From NCBI GenBank assembly GCA_013813955.1, contig JACCQW010000344.1, forward strand, positions 1 through 7,527: a stretch of 7,527 bases of DNA, in the 5' to 3' direction. Shown piece after piece: positions 1 to 6,579 of the stretch; position 1 is the stretch's first letter; every line of letters begins with the position of its first letter. A program made the translations under genes and the position numbers. This stretch comes from Solirubrobacterales bacterium (GTDB lineage: Bacteria; Actinomycetota; Thermoleophilia; Solirubrobacterales; Solirubrobacteraceae). A model generated the notes under the pieces. That model was not told where the DNA came from. It was given only the letters and a program-made list of their open reading frames with translations, and ran no database searches.

Positions 1-649
1 GCAGGGGCACCGAGCGGGCGGCGCCGCGCAAGACCATCTCCGGGTACTTGCGCAGCGACTCGGTGTCGAAGCGGCCGATGGCCAGGGCGACGGCCCGGAT
101 GCCCTCGCCGGCCCAGCGCGCGGCCCAGTCGCGCGTCATCGCCTCCACCGCCGCGCGCGCCGCACCGCTGTGGGCCATGGCGGGGAAGCCCTGGTGCGGT
201 GAGACCGTGACGCTCGCGATCGTCCCTCCCCCGCCCGGGCGCAGCGCGCGCTCGACCGCGGCCTCGGTCATCTGCAGCGTCCCCTGGATGTTGAGGCGCA
301 GCACCGCGTTCCAGCCCTTGGCGGTGATCCCCTCCGCCGGGACGAAGTACTGGCCGCCGGCGTTGTTGAGCAGCGTGTCGAGGCGGCCGTGGCGCTCGAC
401 CGCGGTGTCGACGATGCGCGCGCAGTCGGCGGCGTCGCGAATGTCGCCGGCGACCCACGAGCAGCGCTCGCCGATCTCGTCGGCGGTCGTCTCGAGCACC
501 TCCTCGCGGCGGCCGGCGAGCACGACGCTCGCCCCGCAGCGCGCGAGCTCGGTCGCCGCCGCCTTGCCGAGGTTCGTCCCGCCGCCGGTGACGAGGGCGA
601 CGTGGCCGGCCAGCAGGTCGGTCGCGAAGATCTCCGACGCGGGTGCCAC
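1..649 (-). CDS. SDR-family oxidoreductase, PECR/DECR-like (C-terminus cut by window edge)
   Basis: Short-chain dehydrogenase/reductase, probably NADPH-dependent and acting on an acyl-CoA or similar substrate. 216 residues are visible. The Rossmann glycine motif TGGGTNLGK is at about residues 21-29. LAGRR at 44-48 puts arginines after beta-2, which favours NADP(H). NNAGGQ lies at 95-100, and PAEGITAKGW with a conserved N120 follows. These stretches resemble peroxisomal trans-2-enoyl-CoA reductase (PECR) and 2,4-dienoyl-CoA reductase. The usual YxxxK is absent: the region reads MAHSGAARAAVEAMTR (158-173). PECR has Tyr and Lys where this protein has Glu169 and Arg173. The GTG start at 649 is the first usable codon after an in-frame stop, which is also the stop of the upstream hydrolase gene 12 bases away, so co-transcription is likely. 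No clear Shine-Dalgarno is seen. The family is secure; the substrate and even the activity are not. Confidence 0.88.
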   Translation of the reverse strand, partial: MAPASEIFATDLLAGHVALVTGGGTNLGKAAATELARCGASVVLAGRREEVLETTADEIGERCSWVAGDIRDAADCARIVDTAVERHGRLDTLLNNAGGQYFVPAEGITAKGWNAVLRLNIQGTLQMTEAAVERALRPGGGGTIASVTVSPHQGFPAMAHSGAARAAVEAMTRDWAARWAGEGIRAVALAIGRFDTESLRKYPEMVLRGAARSVPL

Positions 650-661
650 GCGCGGCCCGGA

Positions 662-1621
662 CTACCCGCGGCGCGCCCGGGCCCGCCGTGACTCCGCCTG
701 GCGCAACACCCGCCGCAGCACGGCGAGGGCGGGCCGCGGCGCGCCGTCCGAACCGATGAGCGCCGAGTCCCAGGTGTCCCTCCTCGTGGAACTGCTCCAG
801 TGGTAGACGTAGATGCGAGTGATCCGCGGGCTCAGCCGCGCGAGGCGGTCGAAGATGAAGCGCGTGACCTTGGCCGCGTGCACGCGGCCCTGGCGCAGCT
901 TCGTCGTGGAGCGGTTGCGCCGCGCGACGAGGCCGCCGGTCTCGGTGAGCCACACCTCGCCCTTGACCGCGCGCAGCAGCTGCGCGGTGCGGGTCGTGGC
1001 GAAGCGGTTGGCGTCGACGTAGTTGTGCAGGCCCCAGTAGCGCGGCTCGAAGCGCGCAGCGCGCCGGAACGCGCGCACCCAGCTCACGAGGTTCGGCTGG
1101 TCGACCAGATCGGCGGCGACCACCTTGCAGCCCTTGCAGTTGCGCCGGATCGCCGAGTAGTAGCGGGCAACGAGCTCAGGCCTGCGGCAGGTCCCCTCGC
1201 CGCAGTGGTTGGCCTCGTTCCAGGTGACGTAGCTGCGCACCGCCGGATACCGCGCGCGGAAGCGGCGGAACTGGGTGAGGAACTCGGCGGGTCCCGGCGG
1301 ACTGTGGCGGCGCCGCTCGCTGCGCGACCGCGCGAACGTGATCAGCGGCTGCGCACCGGCGGCCCGCGCGCCCTCGATCCAGCGGTCCAGATCGGCCGTC
1401 TGGTCTCGGAAGCGCAGCGCGTCCCAGGGCACCGAGCGGCGCGCGTGGCCGATGTCCAGATCGCGCAGCCGCGCGTCGTCGAACGCCGACGCCTTCTGCT
1501 CGGCGATCCCGACCTGCGCCGTGGTCGGGCCCTCCACCGGGCGCAGCTCGGCGGCGTTCGCGGGTGCGGCGAGGAGGAGCAGGCCGGTGAGGGCGGCCAC
1601 GCTCAGGTGACGGGCGAGCAT
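662..1621 (-). CDS. Secreted glycoside-hydrolase-like (clan GH-A type TIM barrel) protein
   Basis: 319-residue exported protein. Residues 1-23 form a signal peptide: MLARH, a hydrophobic core ALTGLLLLAAP, then ANA before AEL as the likely signal peptidase I site. The mature part has hallmarks of a retaining clan GH-A hydrolase. WNEAN (134-138) gives a candidate acid/base Glu136 after beta-4, HNY (199-201) fits beta-6, WLTETGG (224-230) gives a candidate nucleophile Glu227 after beta-7, and YHW (273-275) fits beta-8. Four cysteines, C140, C145, C162 and C165, could form disulfides outside the cell. At about 300 mature residues it is one catalytic domain with no carbohydrate-binding module. ATG 1621 is chosen because it directly precedes the signal peptide. 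Upstream in-frame GTGs would add an arginine-rich extension. The frame stays open far upstream, across the tRNA, but that is a GC artefact. GH family and substrate are not assignable by eye. The C-terminus is very arginine-rich. Confidence 0.8.
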   Translation of the reverse strand: MLARHLSVAALTGLLLLAAPANAAELRPVEGPTTAQVGIAEQKASAFDDARLRDLDIGHARRSVPWDALRFRDQTADLDRWIEGARAAGAQPLITFARSRSERRRHSPPGPAEFLTQFRRFRARYPAVRSYVTWNEANHCGEGTCRRPELVARYYSAIRRNCKGCKVVAADLVDQPNLVSWVRAFRRAARFEPRYWGLHNYVDANRFATTRTAQLLRAVKGEVWLTETGGLVARRNRSTTKLRQGRVHAAKVTRFIFDRLARLSPRITRIYVYHWSSSTRRDTWDSALIGSDGAPRPALAVLRRVLRQAESRRARARRG

Positions 1622-1691
1622 CGGCGACGAGGGTAGCCGCGTGCGGCGCGAGCTCCTCGATGCCTGGCGCACCACAGCCCGCACGGGGTAG

Positions 1692-1764
1692 CGGGGGAGC
1701 CGGGATTCGAACCCGGATTCACGGTTTTGGAGACCGCGCGCATAAACCATTAACTCACTCCCCC
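1692..1764 (-). tRNA. tRNA-Trp (anticodon CCA) with degenerate D arm
   Basis: 73-nt cloverleaf on the minus strand. The acceptor stem GGGGGAG/CTCCCCC is perfect (7 bp). The anticodon stem GCGGT/ACCGT (one G-T pair) carries loop CTCCAAA with anticodon CCA at plus positions 1728-1730. The T arm CCGGG-TTCGAAT-CCCGG is perfect. The discriminator is G73, as expected for TrpRS, and CCA is not encoded. T8, A14, G18, G19, A21, T33 and the T-loop invariants are present, and A15/T48 can form a Levitt pair. The D stem is poor: AGTT against TGCG gives one Watson-Crick pair, one wobble and two mismatches, and position 26 is C. It starts 24 bases after the patatin gene stop and may be processed from that transcript. 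It could be a functional variant, a second tRNA-Trp copy or a decaying gene. Confidence 0.82.
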
Positions 1765-1788
1765 AGGGGCCTCGACTGTACCGAGAGG

Positions 1789-2811
1789 CTACGCGGCGCG
1801 GCGGGAGCGCGAAGCCGCGGCGGGCCGCCGGATCGCCCGGCGCAGCAGTGCGACCTCGCTGCGGCGGGCGCGCAGGTCGCGCGTCGTCGTGCGCACCGCG
1901 CGCTCCATGACCTCCACGCGCCGGGCACGCGCCATGAGGTTGGGGCCCATGATCTCGAGGTCGGCTGCGGAGGGCTGCAGGAGCACGACTTCTGTGCCCT
2001 CCGCGCGCAGCTTGCGTGCCTCGTGGCCCAGGCGCCGCCCGGAGGCGGTGCGCAGCGCGGCGGCAACGCGGTCGACCGGCCGGCGGCCGCCGTTGTGCGC
2101 CAGCGAGGACGTCGGGTTCAGGCACACGACGAGGTCGAGTCCCAGGCCGCGGAGCAGGTCGAGGTTCGAGGTCGAGCAGACCCCGCCGTCGACGTAGCGC
2201 CGGCCGCCGATCTCGACCGGGTGGTAGAAGCCGGGGATCGCGCACGAGGCCGCCACCGCGGGGCCGATGCCCGCCGGCGGCGCGTCCTCGCGGCCGAAGA
2301 CCACCCGGCGCCCGTCGCGGTAGTCCGCCGCGACCGACCAGAACGAGGGATGGCCGGGCCAGCTCTCGCCCACCACGTCCTCGATCAGCCTCGACACCGG
2401 CGCGGTCGACACGAACCCGCGCGGCAGCCAGCCGCTGAGCACCGTCGCCGGCGAGTGGCGCAGCGGATGGCGCAGGGTGCGCAGCGCCAGGCGCCACGAG
2501 CCCGGGCCGATCGGCGGCAGGGCGCGCTGCAGGCGGTAGACGCTCGCCTCCACGCGCCCGGTCAGCGAGTCGGCGCGATCCTCCGCCTCGGCCACGCGGT
2601 CCAGGGTCCCACCGCCGACGTAGGCCGCCATCTGGGCGGGCGTGGCGCCGGCCGCGCCCAGCGCGCCGATGACCGATCCGGCCGAGGTTCCCACGATCCG
2701 ATCGACGTCCGCGGGCTCCAACCCGGTCTGCGCCGACAGCGCCTCGAGCGCCCCGATGAGCCACGAGGCGCCGACCACGCCACCCGCCCCGAGGACCAGA
2801 CCAACTGCCAT
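1789..2811 (-). CDS. Patatin-like phospholipase family protein
   Basis: 340-residue Ser-Asp dyad acyl hydrolase of the bacterial patatin type, expected to cleave acyl esters of phospholipids or related lipids. The oxyanion-hole loop GAGGVVGAS is at 8-16. The nucleophile elbow GTSAG is at 41-45 with catalytic Ser43. SCAIPGFYHPV (189-199) is a conserved family block. DGG at 208-210 supplies the dyad Asp208, followed by the usual N-rich segment. No signal peptide or clear membrane helix is seen, so it is probably cytosolic or peripherally membrane-bound. The last 40 or so residues are basic and alanine/arginine-rich and may be disordered. ATG 2811 starts right at the first beta strand (MAVGLVLGAGG), which is normal for the family; a weak GCGAGG lies about 13 bases upstream. 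It follows prfC by 43 bases and is followed closely by tRNA-Trp. Family is secure; physiological substrate is unknown. Confidence 0.92.
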   Translation of the reverse strand: MAVGLVLGAGGVVGASWLIGALEALSAQTGLEPADVDRIVGTSAGSVIGALGAAGATPAQMAAYVGGGTLDRVAEAEDRADSLTGRVEASVYRLQRALPPIGPGSWRLALRTLRHPLRHSPATVLSGWLPRGFVSTAPVSRLIEDVVGESWPGHPSFWSVAADYRDGRRVVFGREDAPPAGIGPAVAASCAIPGFYHPVEIGGRRYVDGGVCSTSNLDLLRGLGLDLVVCLNPTSSLAHNGGRRPVDRVAAALRTASGRRLGHEARKLRAEGTEVVLLQPSAADLEIMGPNLMARARRVEVMERAVRTTTRDLRARRSEVALLRRAIRRPAAASRSRRAA

Positions 2812-2854
2812 GGCGTTAACGGTACCTCGCGGACCGGCTGGGCAAGGCTTGCGC

Positions 2855-4456
2855 CTACCGGGTCAGCATCCGATCGAGCATCACCTCGGGGTGCGCGCGC
2901 ACGAAGCGGTCGAGCATGAACTCGCTCGTGAACAGCGCCAGATCCGTGCCGTCGCTGCCGTGCAGCACGTCGGCATGCCGGCTGGCGCGCAGCACGCCGG
3001 CCCCCGGCGCGTCGGTGCGCCGGGCCAGCGTCCAGTTCGTCGCGTCCAGCGCCACCGTCACGCCGAACTCGTTGCGCAGCCGGTCGACCGCCACCTCGAA
3101 CTGCAGCGGCCCGACGCCCGCGAGGACGGGAGCCGGATCGGCATCGCGATCGCGGCGCAGGAGGTGGACGACACCCTCCTCGGCCAGCTGCGTCAGCCCG
3201 CGGTGAAACTGCTTGTGGCGGGTCGCGTCGAGGTTGCGCACCCTCACGAAATGCTCTGGGGCCAACGTGGGGATCGGCGGGAAGACGACAGCCTCGTCGA
3301 CGTAAAGGGTGTCGCCCACGCGCAGATCGGTGGCGTTGACGACGCCGACCACGTCGCCCGGGAACGCCTCGTCGAGGACCACGCGATCGTCGCCGAAGAC
3401 CTCGTGGGCGTGCGCGAGGGCGAACGGGCGCCCCGTGCGCGCGTTGACCGCCCGCATGCCGCGCTCGAAGCGTCCCGAGCACAAGCGCAGGAAAGCCACG
3501 CGATCGCGGTGGCGCGGGTCCATGTTGGCCTGCACCTTGAAGACGAGCGCCGAGAACGGCGCGTCGACCGGGCGCAGGACTCCGCCGGCACTGAAGCGCG
3601 GCTGAGGCGGCGGCGCCAGGCGCAGCAGCGCGTCGAGCAGCAGCCCGACCCCGAAGTTCGACACCGCCGACCCGAAGAACACCGGCGTGCTGCGACCGGC
3701 CGTGAAGTCCTCGGCGTGCAGCGTCCCGCCCGCGGCGTCGAGCAGCTCGAGCTCCTCGGCGGCGACCGTCCACGCGTCGCCCTCGCTCTCGCTCGCCTGC
3801 TCGGCCGACAGCAGCTCCTCGGGCGCCCGCGTGGACCCTCCGGCCGTCCGCGTGAAGCGGTGAAACGTGCCGGTGGACCGGTCGGCCACGCCGCGGAAGT
3901 CGCCGGGGATGCCCACCGGCCACGTCGCGGCCACCGGCGTGAGGGCGAGCACCCGCTCGATGTGGTCGAGCATCGCCAGCGGCTCTAGCCCCGGCCGGTC
4001 GTACTTGTTGACGAAGGTGATCAGCGGGATGCCCCGCGCCCGGGCGACCTCGAACAGGCGCAGCGTCTGCGGCTCCACGCCCTTGGCGGCGTCGAGCAGC
4101 ATCACCGCACAGTCGGCGGCGGCCAGCACGCGCAGGGTGTCCTCGGAGAAGTCGCGGTGCCCCGGCGTGTCCAGGAGGTTGAAGACCGTGCCCGCGTGCT
4201 CGAAGCGCAGGACCGTCGACGTGACCGAGATGCCGCGACGGCGCTCGATGTCCATCCAGTCCGATCTCGCCGCGCGGCGGTTGCGCCGCGCGTGGACCGC
4301 TCCGGCCTCGGCGACGGCGCCGCCGTAGAGCAGCAGCTTCTCGGTGAGGGTGGTCTTGCCGGCGTCGGGATGGGAGATGATCGCGAAGGTCCGCCGGCGC
4401 GCCGCCTGCGTCGCCACCACCCCGCCACCCGCCATCACGGCGGATGTCGCGGTCAT
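2855..4456 (-). CDS. prfC: Peptide chain release factor 3 (RF3, translational GTPase)
   Basis: RF3 is a GTPase that binds the post-termination ribosome and promotes recycling of RF1/RF2. Numbered from the chosen ATG (533 residues; E. coli RF3 has 529): P-loop SHPDAGKTT at 28-36, switch I RRGISVTSTV at 73-82, DTPGHRDFSEDT at 96-107, NKYDR at 150-154 and GSA at 262-264. The RF3 signatures QANMDPRHRDRVAF and GVGPLQFEVA follow in domains II and III. DFSEDT and the HRDRVAF block separate RF3 from EF-G and TetM-type proteins. The start is uncertain. TTG 4468 has GGAG directly abutting it, which is too close. ATG 4456 has the same GGAG 12 bases upstream. ATG 4435 would give an N-terminus closest in length to E. 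coli. It is first in the minus-strand run and divergent from rnj. The stop is 43 bases before the phospholipase. Confidence 0.96.
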   Translation of the reverse strand: MTATSAVMAGGGVVATQAARRRTFAIISHPDAGKTTLTEKLLLYGGAVAEAGAVHARRNRRAARSDWMDIERRRGISVTSTVLRFEHAGTVFNLLDTPGHRDFSEDTLRVLAAADCAVMLLDAAKGVEPQTLRLFEVARARGIPLITFVNKYDRPGLEPLAMLDHIERVLALTPVAATWPVGIPGDFRGVADRSTGTFHRFTRTAGGSTRAPEELLSAEQASESEGDAWTVAAEELELLDAAGGTLHAEDFTAGRSTPVFFGSAVSNFGVGLLLDALLRLAPPPQPRFSAGGVLRPVDAPFSALVFKVQANMDPRHRDRVAFLRLCSGRFERGMRAVNARTGRPFALAHAHEVFGDDRVVLDEAFPGDVVGVVNATDLRVGDTLYVDEAVVFPPIPTLAPEHFVRVRNLDATRHKQFHRGLTQLAEEGVVHLLRRDRDADPAPVLAGVGPLQFEVAVDRLRNEFGVTVALDATNWTLARRTDAPGAGVLRASRHADVLHGSDGTDLALFTSEFMLDRFVRAHPEVMLDRMLTR

Positions 4457-4650
4457 CGCGGTGGTCAACTCCGGGTGGCGGTGAGACGCTGGGCCCGGGT
4501 CTCGCGGCGCGGCCTGTCGGCGCTCGACAGCTCCGGCGTCGCGGCATGCACGTCGTTCATGTGCTGTGGCTCGGTCACCGGATCACCGATGCGAGCGTAG
4601 CGCCTGCCCACCAGATACCGTCCTTCGCGGAACGGTCGACCCTCACGGTC

Positions 4651-4678
4651 TTGACGGATCGCCGGCGCCCGCGATCCG
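4651..4678 (+). promoter_or_regulatory. rnj upstream element: TTGACG hexamer plus 8-bp inverted repeat
   Basis: TTGACG (4651-4656) matches the -35 consensus at five of six positions. Overlapping it is a perfect inverted repeat, CGGATCGC (4655-4662) and GCGATCCG (4671-4678), around an 8-base spacer. The right arm ends 10 bases before the ribosome binding site of rnj. As DNA it could be an operator in the -35/-10 spacer; as RNA it would be a hairpin just before the Shine-Dalgarno. The matching -10 (GATCCG at 4673) is poor, so the promoter reading is tentative. The repeat itself is directly visible. Confidence 0.45.
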
Positions 4679-4688
4679 CACCCATCAC

Positions 4689-4693
4689 AGGAG
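4689..4693 (+). promoter_or_regulatory. Ribosome binding site of rnj (AGGAG)
   Basis: AGGAG followed by five bases and ATG at 4699. It is the clearest Shine-Dalgarno in the window and decides the rnj start, because the reading frame is open for another 85 codons upstream. Confidence 0.8.
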
Positions 4694-4698
4694 ACCGC

Positions 4699-6366
4699 AT
4701 GACCCCCACCCTTCGCATCCTGCCGCTCGGCGGCCTGGGCGAGATCGGCAAGAACATGACCGTCGTCGAGTACGACGGGCGCATCGTCGTCATCGACACC
4801 GGCGTGCGCTTCCCGACCGCCGAGATGCACGGCATCGACCTCGTGGTGCCCGATTTCACCTATCTGGCCGAGCGCTCCGACGCGATCGAGGCCGTCGTCA
4901 TCACCCACGGCCACGAGGACCACCTCGGCGCCCTGCCCTGGATCCTGCGCGAGCTCGGCGCCGGCGCCGTCCCCGTGGTCTACGGGCGCCGCCTCACGGT
5001 GGCGATGGCCCAGTCCAAGCTCGACGAGCACCACCTCGACACCCCCGTCAAGCGCCTAGAGCCCGGCGCCACCGTCCAGGCCGGGCCGTTCGAGATCGAG
5101 CTCGTGCACATGACGCACTCGATCCCCGACGCCGCCGCCGTCGCGCTGAGCACGCCGCTGGGCACCGTGCTGTTCACCGGCGACTATCGCTTCGACCAGA
5201 CCCCGGTCGACGGTAAGCCCGCCGACATCAGCCGCCTGTCGCGCTTCGGCGACGAGGGCCTGCTGGCGCTGTGCGGCGACTCGACGAACGCCGACCGGGC
5301 CGGCTTCGCGCTCTCGGAGTCCGACGTCGGCCCCAAGCTCCACGAGGTCTTCGCGGCGTGCGAGGGGCGCATCATCATCACGAGCTTCGCCTCGAACATC
5401 CACCGTGTCCAGCAGGTCATCGACGCCGCCGACAAGCTCGGCCGCAAGGTCGCGCTGCTCGGCCGCTCGATGGTCAAGAACGTCAAGATCGGCCGCGACC
5501 TCGGCCACATCAAGGTGCCCAAGGGGATGCTCGTCGAGCCGCGCGCGATCGAGCAGGCCCGCGACGCGGAGCTCGTGATCATCACGACCGGCTCGCAGGG
5601 CGAGCCGTTGGCTGCGCTGCGGCGCATGGCCTACCGCGAGCACCGCCAGGTCAAGCTGCGCGCGGGCGACACCGTCGTGTTCTCGGCCACGCCGATCCCC
5701 GGCAACGAACGAGCGATCAACGACACCGTCGACCGGCTCTTCCAGATCGGCTGCGACGTCATCACCGCGCGCGACGCGGCCATCCACGCCTCCGGCCACG
5801 GCCACCGCGAGGAGATCAAGCTCATGCTCAACCTCACCCGGCCGCGCTACCTGCTGCCGGTCCACGGCGACCACAAGCGCATCCGCCTGCACGCCGAGCT
5901 GGCCCAGGCCGTCGGCATCGCGAGCGAGAACATCTTCCGCGGCGACAACGGCCTGCCGCTCGACATCGACGCCGACGGCGCGCGCTTCGGCGAGCGCGTG
6001 CGCGCGGGCATGGTCTTCGTCGACGGCATCGAACTCGGCGACCTCACCGAAGCCGCGCTGCGCGACCGCCGCGAGCTGTCCTCCGACGGCATCATGTTCG
6101 TGGTGGCCACGATCTCCGCGCAGGACGGCAAGACGCTGGCCGACCACGAGATCCTCCTGCGCGGCATCCCGCTGGCCGATGAGGACGAGGACTCGTTCGC
6201 GGGCCTGGTGCGCGAGGCCGTCGAGGACTCGCTGGACCGCGCAGCCGACCACGACATCCACGAGGTCGAGCTCATCCAGAAGACGCTGCACGACGACCTC
6301 GCGGAGTTCGTCTACAAGCGCCTGCGGCGCCGCCCGATGATCCTCCCGGTCGTCGTCGAGGTCTGA
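4699..6366 (+). CDS. rnj: Ribonuclease J (metallo-beta-lactamase/beta-CASP RNase)
   Basis: RNase J combines 5'-3' exonuclease and endonuclease activity in mRNA decay and rRNA maturation in many bacteria lacking a classical RNase E system. The product has 555 residues, matching the family (B. subtilis J1 has 555). The N-terminus LGGLGEIGKNM is diagnostic. Metal ligands: HGHEDH at 70-75 (H70, H72, D74, H75), H140 in HMTHSIPDA, D162 in FTGDYRFD and H389 in PVHGD. GDSTN is at 193-197, and TSFASNIHR (228-236) opens the beta-CASP part. SGHGHREE (365-372) binds the RNA phosphate or scissile site. The C-terminal domain runs from about 455 to 555. All catalytic residues are intact, so it should be active. 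The start is set by AGGAG five bases upstream. It is monocistronic here: a strong hairpin covers its stop codon and the next gene is on the opposite strand. In many actinobacteria dapA lies just upstream; it does not here. Confidence 0.97.
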   Translation: MTPTLRILPLGGLGEIGKNMTVVEYDGRIVVIDTGVRFPTAEMHGIDLVVPDFTYLAERSDAIEAVVITHGHEDHLGALPWILRELGAGAVPVVYGRRLTVAMAQSKLDEHHLDTPVKRLEPGATVQAGPFEIELVHMTHSIPDAAAVALSTPLGTVLFTGDYRFDQTPVDGKPADISRLSRFGDEGLLALCGDSTNADRAGFALSESDVGPKLHEVFAACEGRIIITSFASNIHRVQQVIDAADKLGRKVALLGRSMVKNVKIGRDLGHIKVPKGMLVEPRAIEQARDAELVIITTGSQGEPLAALRRMAYREHRQVKLRAGDTVVFSATPIPGNERAINDTVDRLFQIGCDVITARDAAIHASGHGHREEIKLMLNLTRPRYLLPVHGDHKRIRLHAELAQAVGIASENIFRGDNGLPLDIDADGARFGERVRAGMVFVDGIELGDLTEAALRDRRELSSDGIMFVVATISAQDGKTLADHEILLRGIPLADEDEDSFAGLVREAVEDSLDRAADHDIHEVELIQKTLHDDLAEFVYKRLRRRPMILPVVVEV

Positions 6367-6399
6367 CCCGGTCCGCGTTGGCCCGTGCGGGCCGGGTCA
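6364..6399 (+). terminator. GC-rich hairpin terminator beginning at the rnj stop codon
   Basis: Arms TGACCCGGTCCGC (6364-6376) and GCGGGCCGGGTCA (6387-6399) pair over 13 positions with a single T-G wobble, around a 10-base loop. The left arm starts with the TGA stop of rnj. No T-tract follows, as is common for terminator-like stems in high-GC actinobacteria. Being symmetric, it could also stop minus-strand transcription coming from tRNA-Leu. Alternatively it may be a 3'-end stabilising structure. An inner GGCCC-GTGC-GGGCC stem (6380-6393) is a competing fold. Confidence 0.62.
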
Positions 6400-6456
6400 G
6401 GCGGTCGCGACGATCTTGGGAGCGTTCGGGAAACCCGGTTGACCAAACGATCCTCT

Positions 6457-6538
6457 TGCGGGCGGAGGGACTCGAACCCCCACGGCTTGCGCCACCGGCA
6501 CCTAAAGCCGGCGTGTCTGCCAATTCCACCACGCCCGC
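6457..6538 (-). tRNA. tRNA-Leu (anticodon UAG)
   Basis: 82-nt class II tRNA on the minus strand. The acceptor stem GCGGGCG/CGCCCGC is perfect, with discriminator A73 as required for leucine. The D-loop region AATTGGCAGA is typical of bacterial tRNA-Leu. The anticodon stem CCGGC/GCCGG holds loop TTTAGGT, giving anticodon TAG. The variable arm is GGC-GCAA-GCC. The T loop is TTCGAGT on a stem with one G-T pair. CCA is not encoded. It reads CUN codons, chiefly CUA and CUG. It is divergent from the membrane-protein gene and convergent with rnj. Confidence 0.97.
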
Positions 6539-6579
6539 GGGCTGCGGCGCCGCAGAAGTGCCACGCGTCGCCCGCCCGG

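Larger units (their letters stand above)
4457..4698. other. Divergent intergenic region prfC / rnj
   Basis: 242 bases between the prfC start and the rnj start, expected to hold both promoters. The plus side has a recognisable dyad and a -35-like hexamer, listed separately. For prfC on the minus strand, the best I can see is TCGACC, 16 bases, then TATCTG (minus strand, about 4639 down to 4612). This is a weak candidate about 155 bases before the start codon. The rnj frame stays open through the region, but the peptide resembles nothing in the family and is not counted as coding. No small gene is supported. Confidence 0.5.

Noticed and set aside
48..806. Plus-strand open frame (252 codons) at the left edge
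   Set aside because: Antisense of the SDR and hydrolase genes; its translation is Ser/Arg/Ala-rich noise, whereas the minus strand gives TGGGTNLGK and NNAGG.
1769..1789. GCCTC/GAGGC inverted repeat between the phospholipase stop and tRNA-Trp
   Set aside because: Only 5 bp with an 11-base loop and no T-tract; too weak to call a terminator.
662..2764. A 700-codon minus-strand open frame joining the hydrolase to a long upstream extension
   Set aside because: The upstream part runs through the tRNA-Trp gene and out of frame through the phospholipase. Its composition is typical of a GC-rich shadow frame, and a signal peptide begins at ATG 1621.
1660..2919. Plus-strand open frame (419 codons) opposite tRNA-Trp and the phospholipase
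   Set aside because: Crosses a tRNA gene and mirrors the codon bias of the real minus-strand gene; no recognisable motif.
2642..3988. Long plus-strand open frame (448 codons) opposite prfC and the phospholipase
   Set aside because: Low-complexity Arg/Ala/Gly/His-rich antisense frame with no domain. The opposite strand codes for clear RF3 and patatin motifs.
4444..4698. N-terminal extension of RNase J upstream of ATG 4699
   Set aside because: Frame is open but lacks family similarity; AGGAG with 5-base spacing and the canonical N-terminus fix the start at 4699.
5056..6291. Minus-strand open frame (411 codons) opposite rnj
   Set aside because: Pure shadow of RNase J codon bias (Asp/Val/Arg/Ala-rich); every RNase J motif is intact on the plus strand.
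6427..6437. CGGG-AAA-CCCG mini-hairpin downstream of tRNA-Leu
   Set aside because: Four pairs and a 3-base loop are expected by chance at this GC content.
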